From positions 1-23,541 of the forward strand of contig CAZEHS010000043.1 of the NCBI GenBank assembly GCA_964511875.1: a DNA stretch of 23,541 nt. The letters run 5' to 3'. Origin of the DNA: CAZEHS01 sp964511875. Lineage in GTDB: Bacteria > Bacillota > Clostridia > Peptostreptococcales > Acidaminobacteraceae. A program made the position numbers and the translations under genes. Of the stretch, positions 1 through 7,356 are shown one piece after another (position 1 is the first letter of the stretch; the number at the start of each line of letters is the position of its first letter). The notes below the pieces were generated by a model, which saw only the letters and a list, made by a program, of their open reading frames with translations, searched no databases and was not told where the DNA came from.

Positions 1-1295
1 ATCAGCCAGTTGATGGCAGGGAAGTGCCTGCGGTATGCAAGGACACTGTCAAGGCCCCAGAAAACCTTTACGATACGAAGGGTGGCCTGGGAAACGGGTT
101 CAGAGATGTCCCCGCCGGGAGGGGAAACAGCACCGATAGCGGTCAGGGAGCCTTCCCGTTCATCACTGCCATGGCATATTACCCGGCCGGACCTTTCATA
201 AAACTGCGCCAGTCGGGAGGACAGGTATGCGGGGTACCCTTCATCGCCGGGCATTTCTTCAAGCCTGCCGGACATTTCCCTAAGGGCTTCTGCCCAGCGG
301 GAAGTGGAGTCGGCGATGACGGCCACGGCATATCCCATATCCCGAAAATACTCTGCAATGGTAATACCCGTATAGACAGATGCTTCACGTGCTGCAACGG
401 GCATGTCGGAGGTATTGGCAATCATCACAGTACGTGTCATAAGGCTTTCTCCGGTCCTTGGGTCCTTCAGCTCCGGGAATTCCCGCAGAACGTCGGTCAT
501 CTCATTGCCCCTTTCACCGCATCCGATGTAGACCACCACATCCACATCGGACCATTTAGCCAGCTGATGTTGGACTACGGTCTTACCGCTGCCGAAGGGG
601 CCTGGTACAGCGGCCGTTCCACCCTTGGCAATCGGAAACAGCGTATCGATGATCCGCTGCCCTGTCAGCATTGGTATCGTTGGAGGGAGTTTCTCAACGA
701 AGGGGCGTCCTTTACGGACAGGCCATTTTTGAAGCATGGATAGATCAAGAGTATCTCCGTTCTCAAGACGGAGGGTGCAGATGGTATCCAGTATTGTGAA
801 CTCGCCCGTTTGGATTTTTTCAATGATACCGGAAACCCCCTGAGGGACCAGGATCTTGTGATCAACCGGGACTGTTTCCTGTACATGACCCAGGATATCT
901 CCGGGTATTACACCGGTTCCTGCCTCCAATACAGGGATGAAGCGCCATAGCCGGTGACGGTCAAGGGGGGGGATCTCGATTCCCCGAGGGATATTGCTGC
1001 CCGCAGCGGCCCGGATCGCCTCCAGGGGGCGCTGGATTCCGTCATAGATGGTGCCCACCAAGCCTGGGCCCAGCTCGACAGAAAGAGGTTCGCCGGTAGA
1101 TTCTACCGGATCACCAGGACCAAGGCCTGCGGTCTCCTCATAGACCTGGATGGAGGCCTGGTCTCCCCGCATTTCAATGATTTCGCCGATAAGACGGTTC
1201 GACCCGACTCTGACCACATCGAACATATTGGCTTCCTGAAGGCCTTCCGCAACAACCAATGGACCAGACACCTTGATAATCCTTCCAGTATTCAT
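1..1295 (-). CDS. ntpA: V/A-type ATP synthase/ATPase catalytic subunit A (partial, C-terminus off window)
   Basis: This is the ATP-hydrolysing/-synthesising catalytic subunit of the cytoplasmic A3B3 head. The reading frame is open from the ATG at 1295 to the left edge, giving 431 of about 590 expected residues. The Walker A P-loop GPFGSGKT is at residues 232-239. It is followed by GCGERGNEM, which carries the catalytic Glu, and by a Walker B region ending in ADSTSRWAEALREMSGRLEEM. The insertion between the beta-barrel and the P-loop (about residues 110-200) that separates V/A-type A subunits from F-type beta subunits is present. Its ATG overlaps the stop codon of the F subunit gene (ATGA), so it is translationally coupled. 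The B and D subunit genes are expected beyond the left edge. Identity is very secure; the symbol follows Enterococcus ntp naming (atpA in other schemes). Confidence 0.97.
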   Translation of the reverse strand, partial: MNTGRIIKVSGPLVVAEGLQEANMFDVVRVGSNRLIGEIIEMRGDQASIQVYEETAGLGPGDPVESTGEPLSVELGPGLVGTIYDGIQRPLEAIRAAAGSNIPRGIEIPPLDRHRLWRFIPVLEAGTGVIPGDILGHVQETVPVDHKILVPQGVSGIIEKIQTGEFTILDTICTLRLENGDTLDLSMLQKWPVRKGRPFVEKLPPTIPMLTGQRIIDTLFPIAKGGTAAVPGPFGSGKTVVQHQLAKWSDVDVVVYIGCGERGNEMTDVLREFPELKDPRTGESLMTRTVMIANTSDMPVAAREASVYTGITIAEYFRDMGYAVAVIADSTSRWAEALREMSGRLEEMPGDEGYPAYLSSRLAQFYERSGRVICHGSDEREGSLTAIGAVSPPGGDISEPVSQATLRIVKVFWGLDSVLAYRRHFPAINWL

Positions 1296-1624
1296 GGGAG
1301 AACCTCGCTTTTTTCTTTGAATATATCCATTCCGACTGCTTTCTCGACAAGGGTCCGGATTTGTCCCTGTCCAATGCCCAGGGTACCTGAAGCACCTGGA
1401 ATGAGTATGATGGCAGGTGAAAACCGAGTCTGATATTTTCGGATATCAGCCTGCAGATACTGGGCCAGTTGCTCGGTCAGATAAATGATGGCGAATCCCT
1501 CTCGCGACAGCTTATCGAGAAGGGTTCTGGCGGCATTGGGATCAGTGGCGTCATAGACCTCGAATCCCAGAGCTTTAAAGCCCAGAGTGCTTTCAAGGTC
1601 TCCAATGACTGCAATCTTAGACAT
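1292..1624 (-). CDS. ntpF: V/A-type ATPase subunit F
   Basis: This 110-residue protein is the small central-stalk subunit F, which binds subunit D and couples rotation to catalysis. It begins MSKIAVIGDLESTLGFKALG, the characteristic start of the family (IAVIGD followed by GF.A.G), and continues with a Rossmann-like alternation including AIIYLTEQLA and a Pro/Gly-rich stretch near residues 78-86. The length matches the usual 100-110 residues. The ATG at 1624 was chosen over an in-frame start upstream at 1726, because the family begins exactly here and the extension would lie inside the subunit C gene. The start overlaps the end of ntpC by 8 bases and the stop overlaps the ntpA start, so it is tightly coupled to both. 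Confidence 0.93.
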   Translation of the reverse strand: MSKIAVIGDLESTLGFKALGFEVYDATDPNAARTLLDKLSREGFAIIYLTEQLAQYLQADIRKYQTRFSPAIILIPGASGTLGIGQGQIRTLVEKAVGMDIFKEKSEVLP

Positions 1625-2630
1625 AATGATCACGGATCCTTTCTCGGATGCTTTCTGGTGACAGTCCGGCCATGCGGCCAGAAAGAATGGTACGCAAAGC
1701 GGTGATTTCAGATTCCTTGGCAGCAAGATAGGCTATGACCAGCGGGGAACCGAAGGCCATGGTTTTTACAGGGCGCAGATAAGCCGTCAGCGCATTGTCG
1801 CAGCTAAGGTCAAATTCCGTCATCGGGGCATCGGTGCGCAATGCCGTCAAACCGGCGTGTGCCGCTGTTTTAAGCAAGGAGTTTCCATAAAGACTCTCAA
1901 CAACTGTCTCCAGTGCATCCCCAATCAGCTGATTGAGGGACAGGCTGCCGCCCGACATCAGTGCATGGGTCAGAAGAAATCGGTCCTTGCCCATCCGTTT
2001 GGTCCGGATCAGGATTCGCAGGTTGCCTGCATCAATCATAAGCCGGACATAGCCGGTAAGGAATTGACTGCCGGTCTCGATGGCCAATTGGAGCATTTCC
2101 CTCAGGCAAGCCTTGTCCAGGAGTATGTCCATCAGCTGAGGATCTCGGGTGCGTGCCAGAATTTCCCGGGCATCTTCAACAGCAGATCTCATCAGGGGTG
2201 GTAACTCGCGAAGGTCCATTTCCTCCATGATTGCGGTGAAAGGATCAGCCTTGATTCTGCCACAAGACGACAGCAACCTTATAGATCCTTCTGAAGAGGC
2301 AGGATCTTTCAGTAATACCCTGATATTATGGGAGTCATATCGGACTCTGAAAAAATCCACAAACCTGCCGTCCGGTATGATGGCTTCAAGAGAGTCGAAG
2401 GTATTCATCCGTTCGGTCTCCAGCATCTGATCCAATTCTTCCAATGTACTCAGGCGGTTGGGATCATATCCGCAGTCTGACAGGACTCTGACAGCATCTT
2501 CCATGCTCTTGGCATCGATCATCCGCTGTGTTCTCTCCCTGTTCAGGAGTTGACCCTCCAATGCCCGGATTCTCCCGCTGGCGTACAGATAATCCATCTC
2601 ATTGATCGGTTTCAAGGAGACCTCCTCCAT
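1617..2630 (-). CDS. ntpC: V/A-type ATPase subunit C
   Basis: This is the 337-residue subunit C (d-type) that caps the membrane rotor ring and links it to the central stalk. Near the N-terminus it has YLYASGRIRALEGQLL, matching the family's conserved YA..R.RALE pattern. A helical, acidic protein with many Arg/Leu-rich helices follows, and LEELDQMLETE and FFRVRYDSHNIRVLLK are typical of the family. The length is normal. The first ATG overlaps the ntpE stop (TGATG) but has no Shine-Dalgarno sequence. A TTG five codons in (2615) is preceded by GGAGGAGGT at good spacing, so translation may start there, giving 332 residues. It lies between ntpE and ntpF in the usual V-ATPase order. Confidence 0.93.
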   Translation of the reverse strand: MEEVSLKPINEMDYLYASGRIRALEGQLLNRERTQRMIDAKSMEDAVRVLSDCGYDPNRLSTLEELDQMLETERMNTFDSLEAIIPDGRFVDFFRVRYDSHNIRVLLKDPASSEGSIRLLSSCGRIKADPFTAIMEEMDLRELPPLMRSAVEDAREILARTRDPQLMDILLDKACLREMLQLAIETGSQFLTGYVRLMIDAGNLRILIRTKRMGKDRFLLTHALMSGGSLSLNQLIGDALETVVESLYGNSLLKTAAHAGLTALRTDAPMTEFDLSCDNALTAYLRPVKTMAFGSPLVIAYLAAKESEITALRTILSGRMAGLSPESIRERIRDHYV

Positions 2631-3232
2631 CAGGAATCGAACAGTATTTTAGCGACCTCACCGGTAAGTCTGTTTTTAGCCTGTTTGATTAGGACTTCCA
2701 GAGAGCAGTCGGTCTCAATGGGACCGTCTTTCAGAATCAGCCCGCCTGATATGGGCCGGGTATCAGGTGAGAGGGATAGGGATGTGGTTTTACCGGCTCG
2801 TGCCAATCGTTCGTTGACTTCAGCAGCAAGATTCGGACCATGATTCATCCGATCGGTTTGATTCAGCAGGATTTCTTCAGTACCTGTCAGGCAGGCGTTT
2901 ATGGCCAGTCTGAGAAGGAATTCCAGATATTCCTCAGACGGAATGGCCGTGATTTTTTCCATGGCATCGGCGAAAACCTCTGAAACCAGCTCCTGCTTGA
3001 CCGTCAATATGCTTTTTCGGGCATCCAGTTCGGCGACAGAGGACATGCGCTGAACCTTTTCCAAAGCGAGAGAACGGCCCAAGCTTAGCAGGTGCTCACG
3101 TTTTTCTTCTGCAGCTTTCTGATAATGCAGATGGATTCGATGGGAATCCTCCCTGGCATGGGTCAGAAGCTCAGCGGCTTCCTGTTCCGCATCAATGGCA
3201 ATACGATCAGTGATCCGATTCAGTCCGTCCAT
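2630..3232 (-). CDS. ntpE: V/A-type ATPase peripheral-stalk subunit E
   Basis: This 200-residue subunit E forms the peripheral stator stalk with subunit G/H. The N-terminal half (residues 1-100) is a long charged helix (AIDAEQEAAELLTHAREDSH and onward) suited to a coiled coil with G/H. The C-terminal half is a mixed alpha/beta domain with SGGLILKDGPIETDCSLE, which resembles the family's GG....GRI..N.T/D..L pattern. The start has GGAGG six bases before the ATG. The gene follows ntpK by 11 bases and ends in a TGATG overlap with ntpC. The sequence of the family is variable, so the call rests on architecture, the C-terminal motif and position in the operon. Confidence 0.9.
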   Translation of the reverse strand: MDGLNRITDRIAIDAEQEAAELLTHAREDSHRIHLHYQKAAEEKREHLLSLGRSLALEKVQRMSSVAELDARKSILTVKQELVSEVFADAMEKITAIPSEEYLEFLLRLAINACLTGTEEILLNQTDRMNHGPNLAAEVNERLARAGKTTSLSLSPDTRPISGGLILKDGPIETDCSLEVLIKQAKNRLTGEVAKILFDS

Positions 3233-3243
3233 AAGGAACCTCC

Positions 3244-3735
3244 TTATACCTGGATACCGTTAAGCATCAGAAAAGAGACCAACAGGGATAGGACGGCGTA
3301 GGTTTCTACCATGGCCGGATAGGTCATCCCCTTGGCGATTTCCTCCGGGCGGCGGGCAATGATGCCGATTGAGGCTACAGATGCCCGCGCCTGTGCAATG
3401 GCGGAGAAATAGCCTACGATGGCAATGGGCAGGGCTGAGATGAAAATCATGAAGCCCTGCTGCAGCGTAATTTCTGCAAGTTCTCCTGAAAGCAGGCCGA
3501 TCTTGTTCATGATGAGAAAGGCGATAAGCAGACCATAAATACCCTGTGTTCCGGGAAGGGCCTGTAGAAGAAGGGTTTGGCCGAATTTGCCGGGATCTTC
3601 CGTAAGAACGCCGGCAGCAGCCTCGCCGGCCATGCCGACACCGATTGCGGAACCGGTTCCCGCCAATAGTGCTGCCAGAGCGCCTCCCAGCATTGCCAGT
3701 GTCGTACCATTGAAAATCGATGCCGTCCATTCCAT
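3244..3735 (-). CDS. ntpK: V-type ATPase membrane rotor subunit K (proteolipid), Na+-type signature
   Basis: This 163-residue proteolipid has four membrane helices in two hairpins (about 12-34, 53-76, 93-116 and 140-160), i.e. a duplicated c-type subunit forming the rotor ring. The carboxylate is in the second hairpin only (MVETYA, E144). The segment LPGTQGIYG gives L60, T63 and Q64, and IAQARA gives Q115. These match the Na+ ligands L61, T64, Q65, Q110 and E139 of E. hirae NtpK, so Na+ rather than H+ transport is inferred. GGAGG stands seven bases before the ATG at 3735. The 93-base gap upstream, after ntpI, contains no clear hairpin; it is AT-rich and might contain an internal promoter, but none could be fixed. 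Confidence 0.95.
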   Translation of the reverse strand: MEWTASIFNGTTLAMLGGALAALLAGTGSAIGVGMAGEAAAGVLTEDPGKFGQTLLLQALPGTQGIYGLLIAFLIMNKIGLLSGELAEITLQQGFMIFISALPIAIVGYFSAIAQARASVASIGIIARRPEEIAKGMTYPAMVETYAVLSLLVSFLMLNGIQV

Positions 3736-3828
3736 AAACTAACCTCCTTGATGGTATTGGATCTTAAGATTCAAAAAGCATGAAATCATAATAAAAGGGC
3801 AAATTATCAATGTATTTGTGTTTTTATC

Positions 3829-5784
3829 CTATTCCTGCTTCTGAATATGGACATATTTCGTCTCCACAGCGAAAGGGCTGAAAGGCTTGCCGCCCCCTTC
3901 ATAGAATTTGCTGAAGAATTCCACGTACTGAAGCCTGCTGGCATGGACGTAAGCCCCCACCAGATTGATGGCAAGGTTGAAAAGATGACCGAATATGGAA
4001 ATGAAAATCAAGGCGATGATTCCTCCCAATGATTTGCCGCCGATAGTTCCCATTGCATTGACGACACTGGCAATAACGGCTGAAGCCAGGCCCAAGGCCA
4101 GCAGCCTGGAATATGACAGGACGTCGGAAAGATACCCGGTGACACTGTATAATGAAAGGATGCCGATAATGAACCGCTTGAGTGGATTCCTCTCTTTCCG
4201 ACCGGCTGTCAGAACAACGCCGGCAGCTCCCGCAGCAGCCATTTCAAATCCATAGGGCAGGTCAAGAAGTCCAGTGACCAGTCCGATCAGGATCAGATAC
4301 CAGAAACCCACATCGAAAACCGCATCAAGCCATCTGCCGGAGCGGATCTTTCTCCAACCGGAGAGTCCCAGCCCGACCAGAATTTGAATGCCGCCCAGAG
4401 CAAATGAGAAAAGCAGCAGATCCATGGGTTGTTTCAGCGGATCGAACCATAGGGGTCGTATGGTGATCGGATTTCCTGTCAGCATTTTAGAGACGGTGGG
4501 TACGATATCACCGAACCAGCTGCCGAAGAGGATGCCCCATAGCATGGTAGAGATGCCGCAGTAAAAAACCAGAATGAACAGCTTCCTGAGGAAGTTGTTC
4601 TGCTTTACCTGCCTTAATACCCAGACGGCAGTCAGGGCAAGTATTATGCCGTAGGCTGCGTCAGAGACCATCATCCCGAAGAAGATGAAGAAGAACGGAG
4701 CCATGAAGGGTGTCGGGTCAATGACACTGCGATAACGGGGCGTGCCGTACAGGGAAGAAATGATACTGAACGGAGCAGTCAGGCCTATGCTCTGGAAGGC
4801 GACAGGAGGCTCGTCCTCATTCCGTGGATCTGAAAATTCGTAGGCGCAACCAGAGGCAGTAAGTTCTTTTGCAACAGAATTTACACGGTCTTCAGGTACC
4901 CATCCTTCAAGGAACAGGGTACGGGAGGTTTTAAGTAGTTCCCAGAATGTTTCTTCCTGTCGTCCTTTGAAATTAAGTGCATCAAAACAAAGCTCGAGGT
5001 CTGAGCGGAACTCGCCAAGTCCTGAAAATTCTGATTCCAGGCTATTTCTTCTTATGTTGATTTCAGAAATTTTACGGTCGCATTCTGCAATGTTCTGAGT
5101 AGCTGTACCGTGAAATCCATTGAAAGTGACCCTTGTGAATCCGAAGTCCTTTAAAATGGTCTCAGACTCAGATTCCTGAGACCGATGAACAAGAAGTAAA
5201 AGATAGAGCTGTTCCTTATCAGAGCCGACAACCTTCAATGAAGATTCTGGTGCCTTTTCAAGAAGCCTGTCCTGGATATTCTGAACATCGGCATTCGCAG
5301 GACAGACGCCGAACTGAACAGAAACATGCCTGAAATTCGGTGGGTCTAGAGGCACATCAAGATTTTTCCAGGGAACAAGTGAAAGACGGCGGCTGAGGAT
5401 GTGTCCCTCCTCAGCATGGCAGGCGTCTATCTTTTCATTGATATGGTTTAGGAACTCTGCTTTTTCAACAGTCTGTTTAATCAGATCAGGATTGTCAAGC
5501 TCCTGAAGAGATATCGATCTGAGCTGGGGAAACAACGGGGATTCTTTTGCCCTGCAAAATTTATCCATAGACGATAAAACCCTTTTTACCGCGTTTGAAT
5601 GGACAAGGGTATCCGTTGGATCCGAATCAATCCCTTTGAGCCTGTCAGTCCACTCGGGGAGAATAATGGACCGATCCGATTCTATGATTTCGAGGCATCC
5701 TATGGATATCAGTTTTTTGAACAGGTAGACTCTTTGATCACTCGGAATAACAGCCTCTAATCGTTTCATTGGTATGATGGCCAT
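3829..5784 (-). CDS. ntpI: V-type ATPase membrane stator subunit I (a-subunit)
   Basis: This 651-residue subunit I provides the ion half-channels facing the rotor ring and anchors the peripheral stalks. It has a long cytosolic, partly coiled-coil N-terminal domain (about residues 1-345). About seven or eight membrane helices follow, starting with PFFFIFFGMMVSDAAYGIIL, the typical first helix of the family. The essential arginine is expected in DVLSYSRLLALGLAS (R560), with a second conserved Arg in VHASRLQYVEFFSKF (R617). Both motifs are intact. The length is normal (620-660 residues). The ATG overlaps the stop of the upstream H/G gene by one base. Another possible start is the Met at 5769. 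It ends 93 bases before ntpK. Confidence 0.96.
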   Translation of the reverse strand: MAIIPMKRLEAVIPSDQRVYLFKKLISIGCLEIIESDRSIILPEWTDRLKGIDSDPTDTLVHSNAVKRVLSSMDKFCRAKESPLFPQLRSISLQELDNPDLIKQTVEKAEFLNHINEKIDACHAEEGHILSRRLSLVPWKNLDVPLDPPNFRHVSVQFGVCPANADVQNIQDRLLEKAPESSLKVVGSDKEQLYLLLLVHRSQESESETILKDFGFTRVTFNGFHGTATQNIAECDRKISEINIRRNSLESEFSGLGEFRSDLELCFDALNFKGRQEETFWELLKTSRTLFLEGWVPEDRVNSVAKELTASGCAYEFSDPRNEDEPPVAFQSIGLTAPFSIISSLYGTPRYRSVIDPTPFMAPFFFIFFGMMVSDAAYGIILALTAVWVLRQVKQNNFLRKLFILVFYCGISTMLWGILFGSWFGDIVPTVSKMLTGNPITIRPLWFDPLKQPMDLLLFSFALGGIQILVGLGLSGWRKIRSGRWLDAVFDVGFWYLILIGLVTGLLDLPYGFEMAAAGAAGVVLTAGRKERNPLKRFIIGILSLYSVTGYLSDVLSYSRLLALGLASAVIASVVNAMGTIGGKSLGGIIALIFISIFGHLFNLAINLVGAYVHASRLQYVEFFSKFYEGGGKPFSPFAVETKYVHIQKQE

Positions 5785-6098
5785 CAGTCTCTCACAATCC
5801 TTTCAATGACGAGATTGACCGCTTCAGGCATTTTTTCATGAGCAGTCAATCGAATTGCATGGCAGGTTTCAGCGGTTCGGGAGGATATATCCCTTGAGGC
5901 AGCGATGATTTTCAGTTCAGCATCGTTCATCATGATTTCAACTGCTTCTTCAGCCTCTGACTCTGCGGTAAGAATTAGGCGGCGGCCTTCTGATTCCGCT
6001 TCAGCCAGAATTTTTTTTGCTTCCGATGAAGCGACAGCCAGCCTCATATCAGCCTGCTCTTCTGCCGTTATGATTGTTTTGAGCGTTTCAAAGGACAT
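5784..6098 (-). CDS. ntpH: V/A-type ATPase subunit G/H (peripheral stalk, coiled coil)
   Basis: This is the first gene of the ATPase operon, encoding a 104-residue, almost entirely helical, Ala/Glu-rich protein (LAVASSEAKKILAEAESEG, then ESEAEEAVEIMMNDAELK). That composition and the position next to ntpI are typical of the G/H subunit, which pairs with subunit E in the stator stalks. The ATG at 6098 was chosen because GAGGGTGAG lies just upstream. A TTG six codons earlier (6116) would put this ribosome binding site inside the gene. The sequence is of low complexity, so the identity depends strongly on context. Its conserved C-terminal VNLVIERIVRD fits the family. No convincing promoter was found directly upstream; a TATAAA (rc of 6154-6159 region) lacks a good -35. 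Confidence 0.85.
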   Translation of the reverse strand: MSFETLKTIITAEEQADMRLAVASSEAKKILAEAESEGRRLILTAESEAEEAVEIMMNDAELKIIAASRDISSRTAETCHAIRLTAHEKMPEAVNLVIERIVRD

Positions 6099-6186
6099 GA
6101 TCTCACCCTCTTTCAATATGATTCATACCCCGAAAAAGACTTTAATCGACATTTATATGGATGGAATAGAGATGAAGCGATCCTTG

Positions 6187-6286
6187 GCTTCAGGTGGAGT
6201 TTCTACTCCATCTGAAGCTTAGTAGAGCGGATCCAGGGCCTCTACAGTTCTCTACTCCCGCTTTAGAAGCGGGAGTCTTAGAACTG
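6187..6286. repeat. Double-hairpin palindromic element upstream of the V-ATPase operon
   Basis: Two strong inverted repeats lie in the 241-base gap between dapA and the ATPase operon. Hairpin 1 (6187-6218) has a 14-bp stem with one G·U pair on the plus strand and a TTCT loop. Hairpin 2 (6245-6286) has an outer 7-bp stem (CAGTTCT/AGAACTG), a small internal loop, then a perfect 10-bp stem (ACTCCCGCTT/AAGCGGGAGT) around TAG. Between them AGTAGAG (6221-6227) is complementary to CTCTACT (6250-6256), which would allow an alternative fold. No T-run follows on either strand, so it is not a simple terminator. The arrangement recalls subterminal hairpins of IS200/IS605-family elements or PATE-type miniature elements. 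That assignment is an inference; no transposase gene is present. Confidence 0.6.
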
Positions 6287-6300
6287 TTAGGCATCGGATA

Positions 6301-6335
6301 CACAATAAGAAAACGCCGAGCATCAGCTCAGCGTT
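6301..6335 (-). terminator. Intrinsic terminator of dapA
   Basis: Read on the minus strand, a 10-bp stem (AACGCTGAGC / GCTCGGCGTT, one U·G pair) with a short loop lies at 6335-6312 and is followed by TTTTCTTATT. It starts five bases after the dapA stop codon. The stem-plus-T-run layout is that of a Rho-independent terminator and should separate dapA transcription from the downstream ATPase operon. Confidence 0.85.
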
Positions 6336-6339
6336 CTTA

Positions 6340-7236
6340 TCATGCGACTTCAACCCCGGAATAAGGGATCATTCCATCCAGATGCTGATTCAGTTTCCAT
6401 TTGGTTTCGGTGGTGATTGGCAGGAGGGGCAGTCTCAGTTCATCAGATGCGATCAGGCCCAGCTTGTGCAGGCAATATTTGAGCGGCGCCGGGTTCGGCT
6501 CTTCAAACAGTGTGGGGATGAAACGCATGAGCCCTCGCCAGACTGTCAGGGCTTCCTGATGACGATCGGACCGGATCAGATCATAAAGCTCAAGGAATTC
6601 CCGGGTTTCCAGATGCGCTGAAGCCAGGATCCCGCCATGAGCCCCATGGAGAAGGGATGTGAACAGGAAATTGTCCTCACCGCAGAGGATTGAAAAATCC
6701 TCAGGGGGATTCAGCAGCAGCTCCACGGTCTGATTGATATTGCCGCTGGCATCTTTTAATCCTACAATATTGGTAAGCTCGGCCAATCGCCTGACGGTAT
6801 CATTCTCCACCGGTCTGCCGGTGCGGTAAGGAATATTGTAAATCAGGATATCCAGATCCGTACTCTCGGACAGGGCTTTGAAATGCTCGTATATTCCACG
6901 CTGATCCGGACGGTTATAATATGGACTGACTGAAAGGATTCCCTGTATCCCGCTGGTGTTCAAGCCCTTCAGCTTATCGACCACTGCACGGGTATTGTTG
7001 CCTCCAAGGCCGATATAAATCGGTACTCTGCCTTTCACATGTTCGACAGTCTCATGAATAAGCTCTTCGGTTTCGGCAGCTGTCAGCGTGGGGGATTCTC
7101 CGGTAGTACCCATCGGTACTAGGCCGTTGATTCCCTGGTCGATATATGTATCGATCATGCGGCGATAGGAAGCCGTGTCTATCCTGTCATTCAGTAATGG
7201 GGTTATGATCGGGAGCCATATGCCTTCGGGTTTCAT
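6340..7236 (-). CDS. dapA: 4-hydroxy-tetrahydrodipicolinate synthase
   Basis: This enzyme condenses pyruvate with aspartate semialdehyde, the first committed step towards diaminopimelate and lysine. With the start at 7236 the protein has 298 residues. The catalytic residues then fall at the same numbers as in E. coli DapA: T44/T45 in GTTGE, Y107, Y133 in IYNIP, R138 in YRTG and the Schiff-base K161 in VGLKDASGN. The conserved Arg argues for DapA rather than the related N-acetylneuraminate or KDG aldolases. GGAGG lies seven bases before this ATG. The in-frame ATG at 7266 has no ribosome binding site, and TATAAT, the likely -10, overlaps it. The gene is single, divergent from an AraC-type regulator, and followed by a terminator. 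Confidence 0.94.
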   Translation of the reverse strand: MKPEGIWLPIITPLLNDRIDTASYRRMIDTYIDQGINGLVPMGTTGESPTLTAAETEELIHETVEHVKGRVPIYIGLGGNNTRAVVDKLKGLNTSGIQGILSVSPYYNRPDQRGIYEHFKALSESTDLDILIYNIPYRTGRPVENDTVRRLAELTNIVGLKDASGNINQTVELLLNPPEDFSILCGEDNFLFTSLLHGAHGGILASAHLETREFLELYDLIRSDRHQEALTVWRGLMRFIPTLFEEPNPAPLKYCLHKLGLIASDELRLPLLPITTETKWKLNQHLDGMIPYSGVEVA

Positions 7237-7264
7237 ATAAACCTCCAGTTGGATTTCTAAGCTC

Positions 7265-7270
7265 ATTATA
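7265..7270 (-). promoter_or_regulatory. Probable -10 box of the dapA promoter
   Basis: The minus strand reads TATAAT here, about 29 bases upstream of the dapA ATG. The -35 region at 17-bp spacing is poor, and it falls inside the 24-bp dyad at 7277-7300. The promoter may therefore depend on, or be blocked by, a protein bound to that dyad. Confidence 0.55.
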
Positions 7271-7276
7271 ACAAAC

Positions 7277-7300
7277 GATATGCGTTATAAAACGCATATC
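7277..7300. promoter_or_regulatory. Perfect 10+4+10 inverted repeat, probable operator
   Basis: GATATGCGTT, spacer ATAA, then AACGCATATC form a perfect dyad between the divergent dapA and AraC-type genes. It overlaps the dapA -35/spacer region and lies immediately upstream of the regulator's -35. It has no following T-run and sits upstream of both genes, so an operator is more likely than a terminator. Which protein binds is unknown. AraC proteins usually bind direct repeats, so another regulator is also possible. Confidence 0.6.
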
Positions 7301-7302
7301 AG

Positions 7303-7331
7303 GTGAAAAAGTATGTTAAAAGTGCTAGAAT
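7303..7331 (+). promoter_or_regulatory. Probable sigma-A promoter of the AraC-type regulator gene
   Basis: GTGAAA (7303-7308; four of six -35 consensus bases) is followed after 17 bp by TAGAAT (7326-7331). A TG one base upstream of the hexamer (TGCTAGAAT) makes it an extended -10. It lies 25 bases before the ATG at 7357 and directly adjoins the 24-bp dyad. Confidence 0.55.
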
Positions 7332-7356
7332 GGAGTATGCGTGAACAGGAGGGGTG

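Noticed and set aside
24..743. 239-codon plus-strand open frame, and a 159-codon one at 954-1433
   Set aside because: Both lie opposite ntpA, whose frame is unmistakable (P-loop, ADSTSRWAEALREM). Their translations show no domain features and no good ribosome binding site.
3260..3730. 156-codon alternative frame within ntpK
   Set aside because: Arg/His-rich translation; ntpK in the other frame has all proteolipid motifs.
3736..3828. Internal promoter for ntpK in the 93-base gap after ntpI
   Set aside because: A TTGATA-like and a TATGAT-like hexamer exist on the minus strand, but they are only about 14 bp apart, too close for a sigma-A promoter.
6099..6180. sigma-A promoter directly upstream of ntpH
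   Set aside because: TATAAA is present on the minus strand, but the base pattern 17 bp upstream matches the -35 consensus at only two positions. The operon promoter remains unlocated.
6187..6286. A known riboswitch or T-box leader for the V-ATPase operon
   Set aside because: No conserved riboswitch core or T-box sequence can be seen, and there is no terminator T-run; the sequence fits a palindromic element better.
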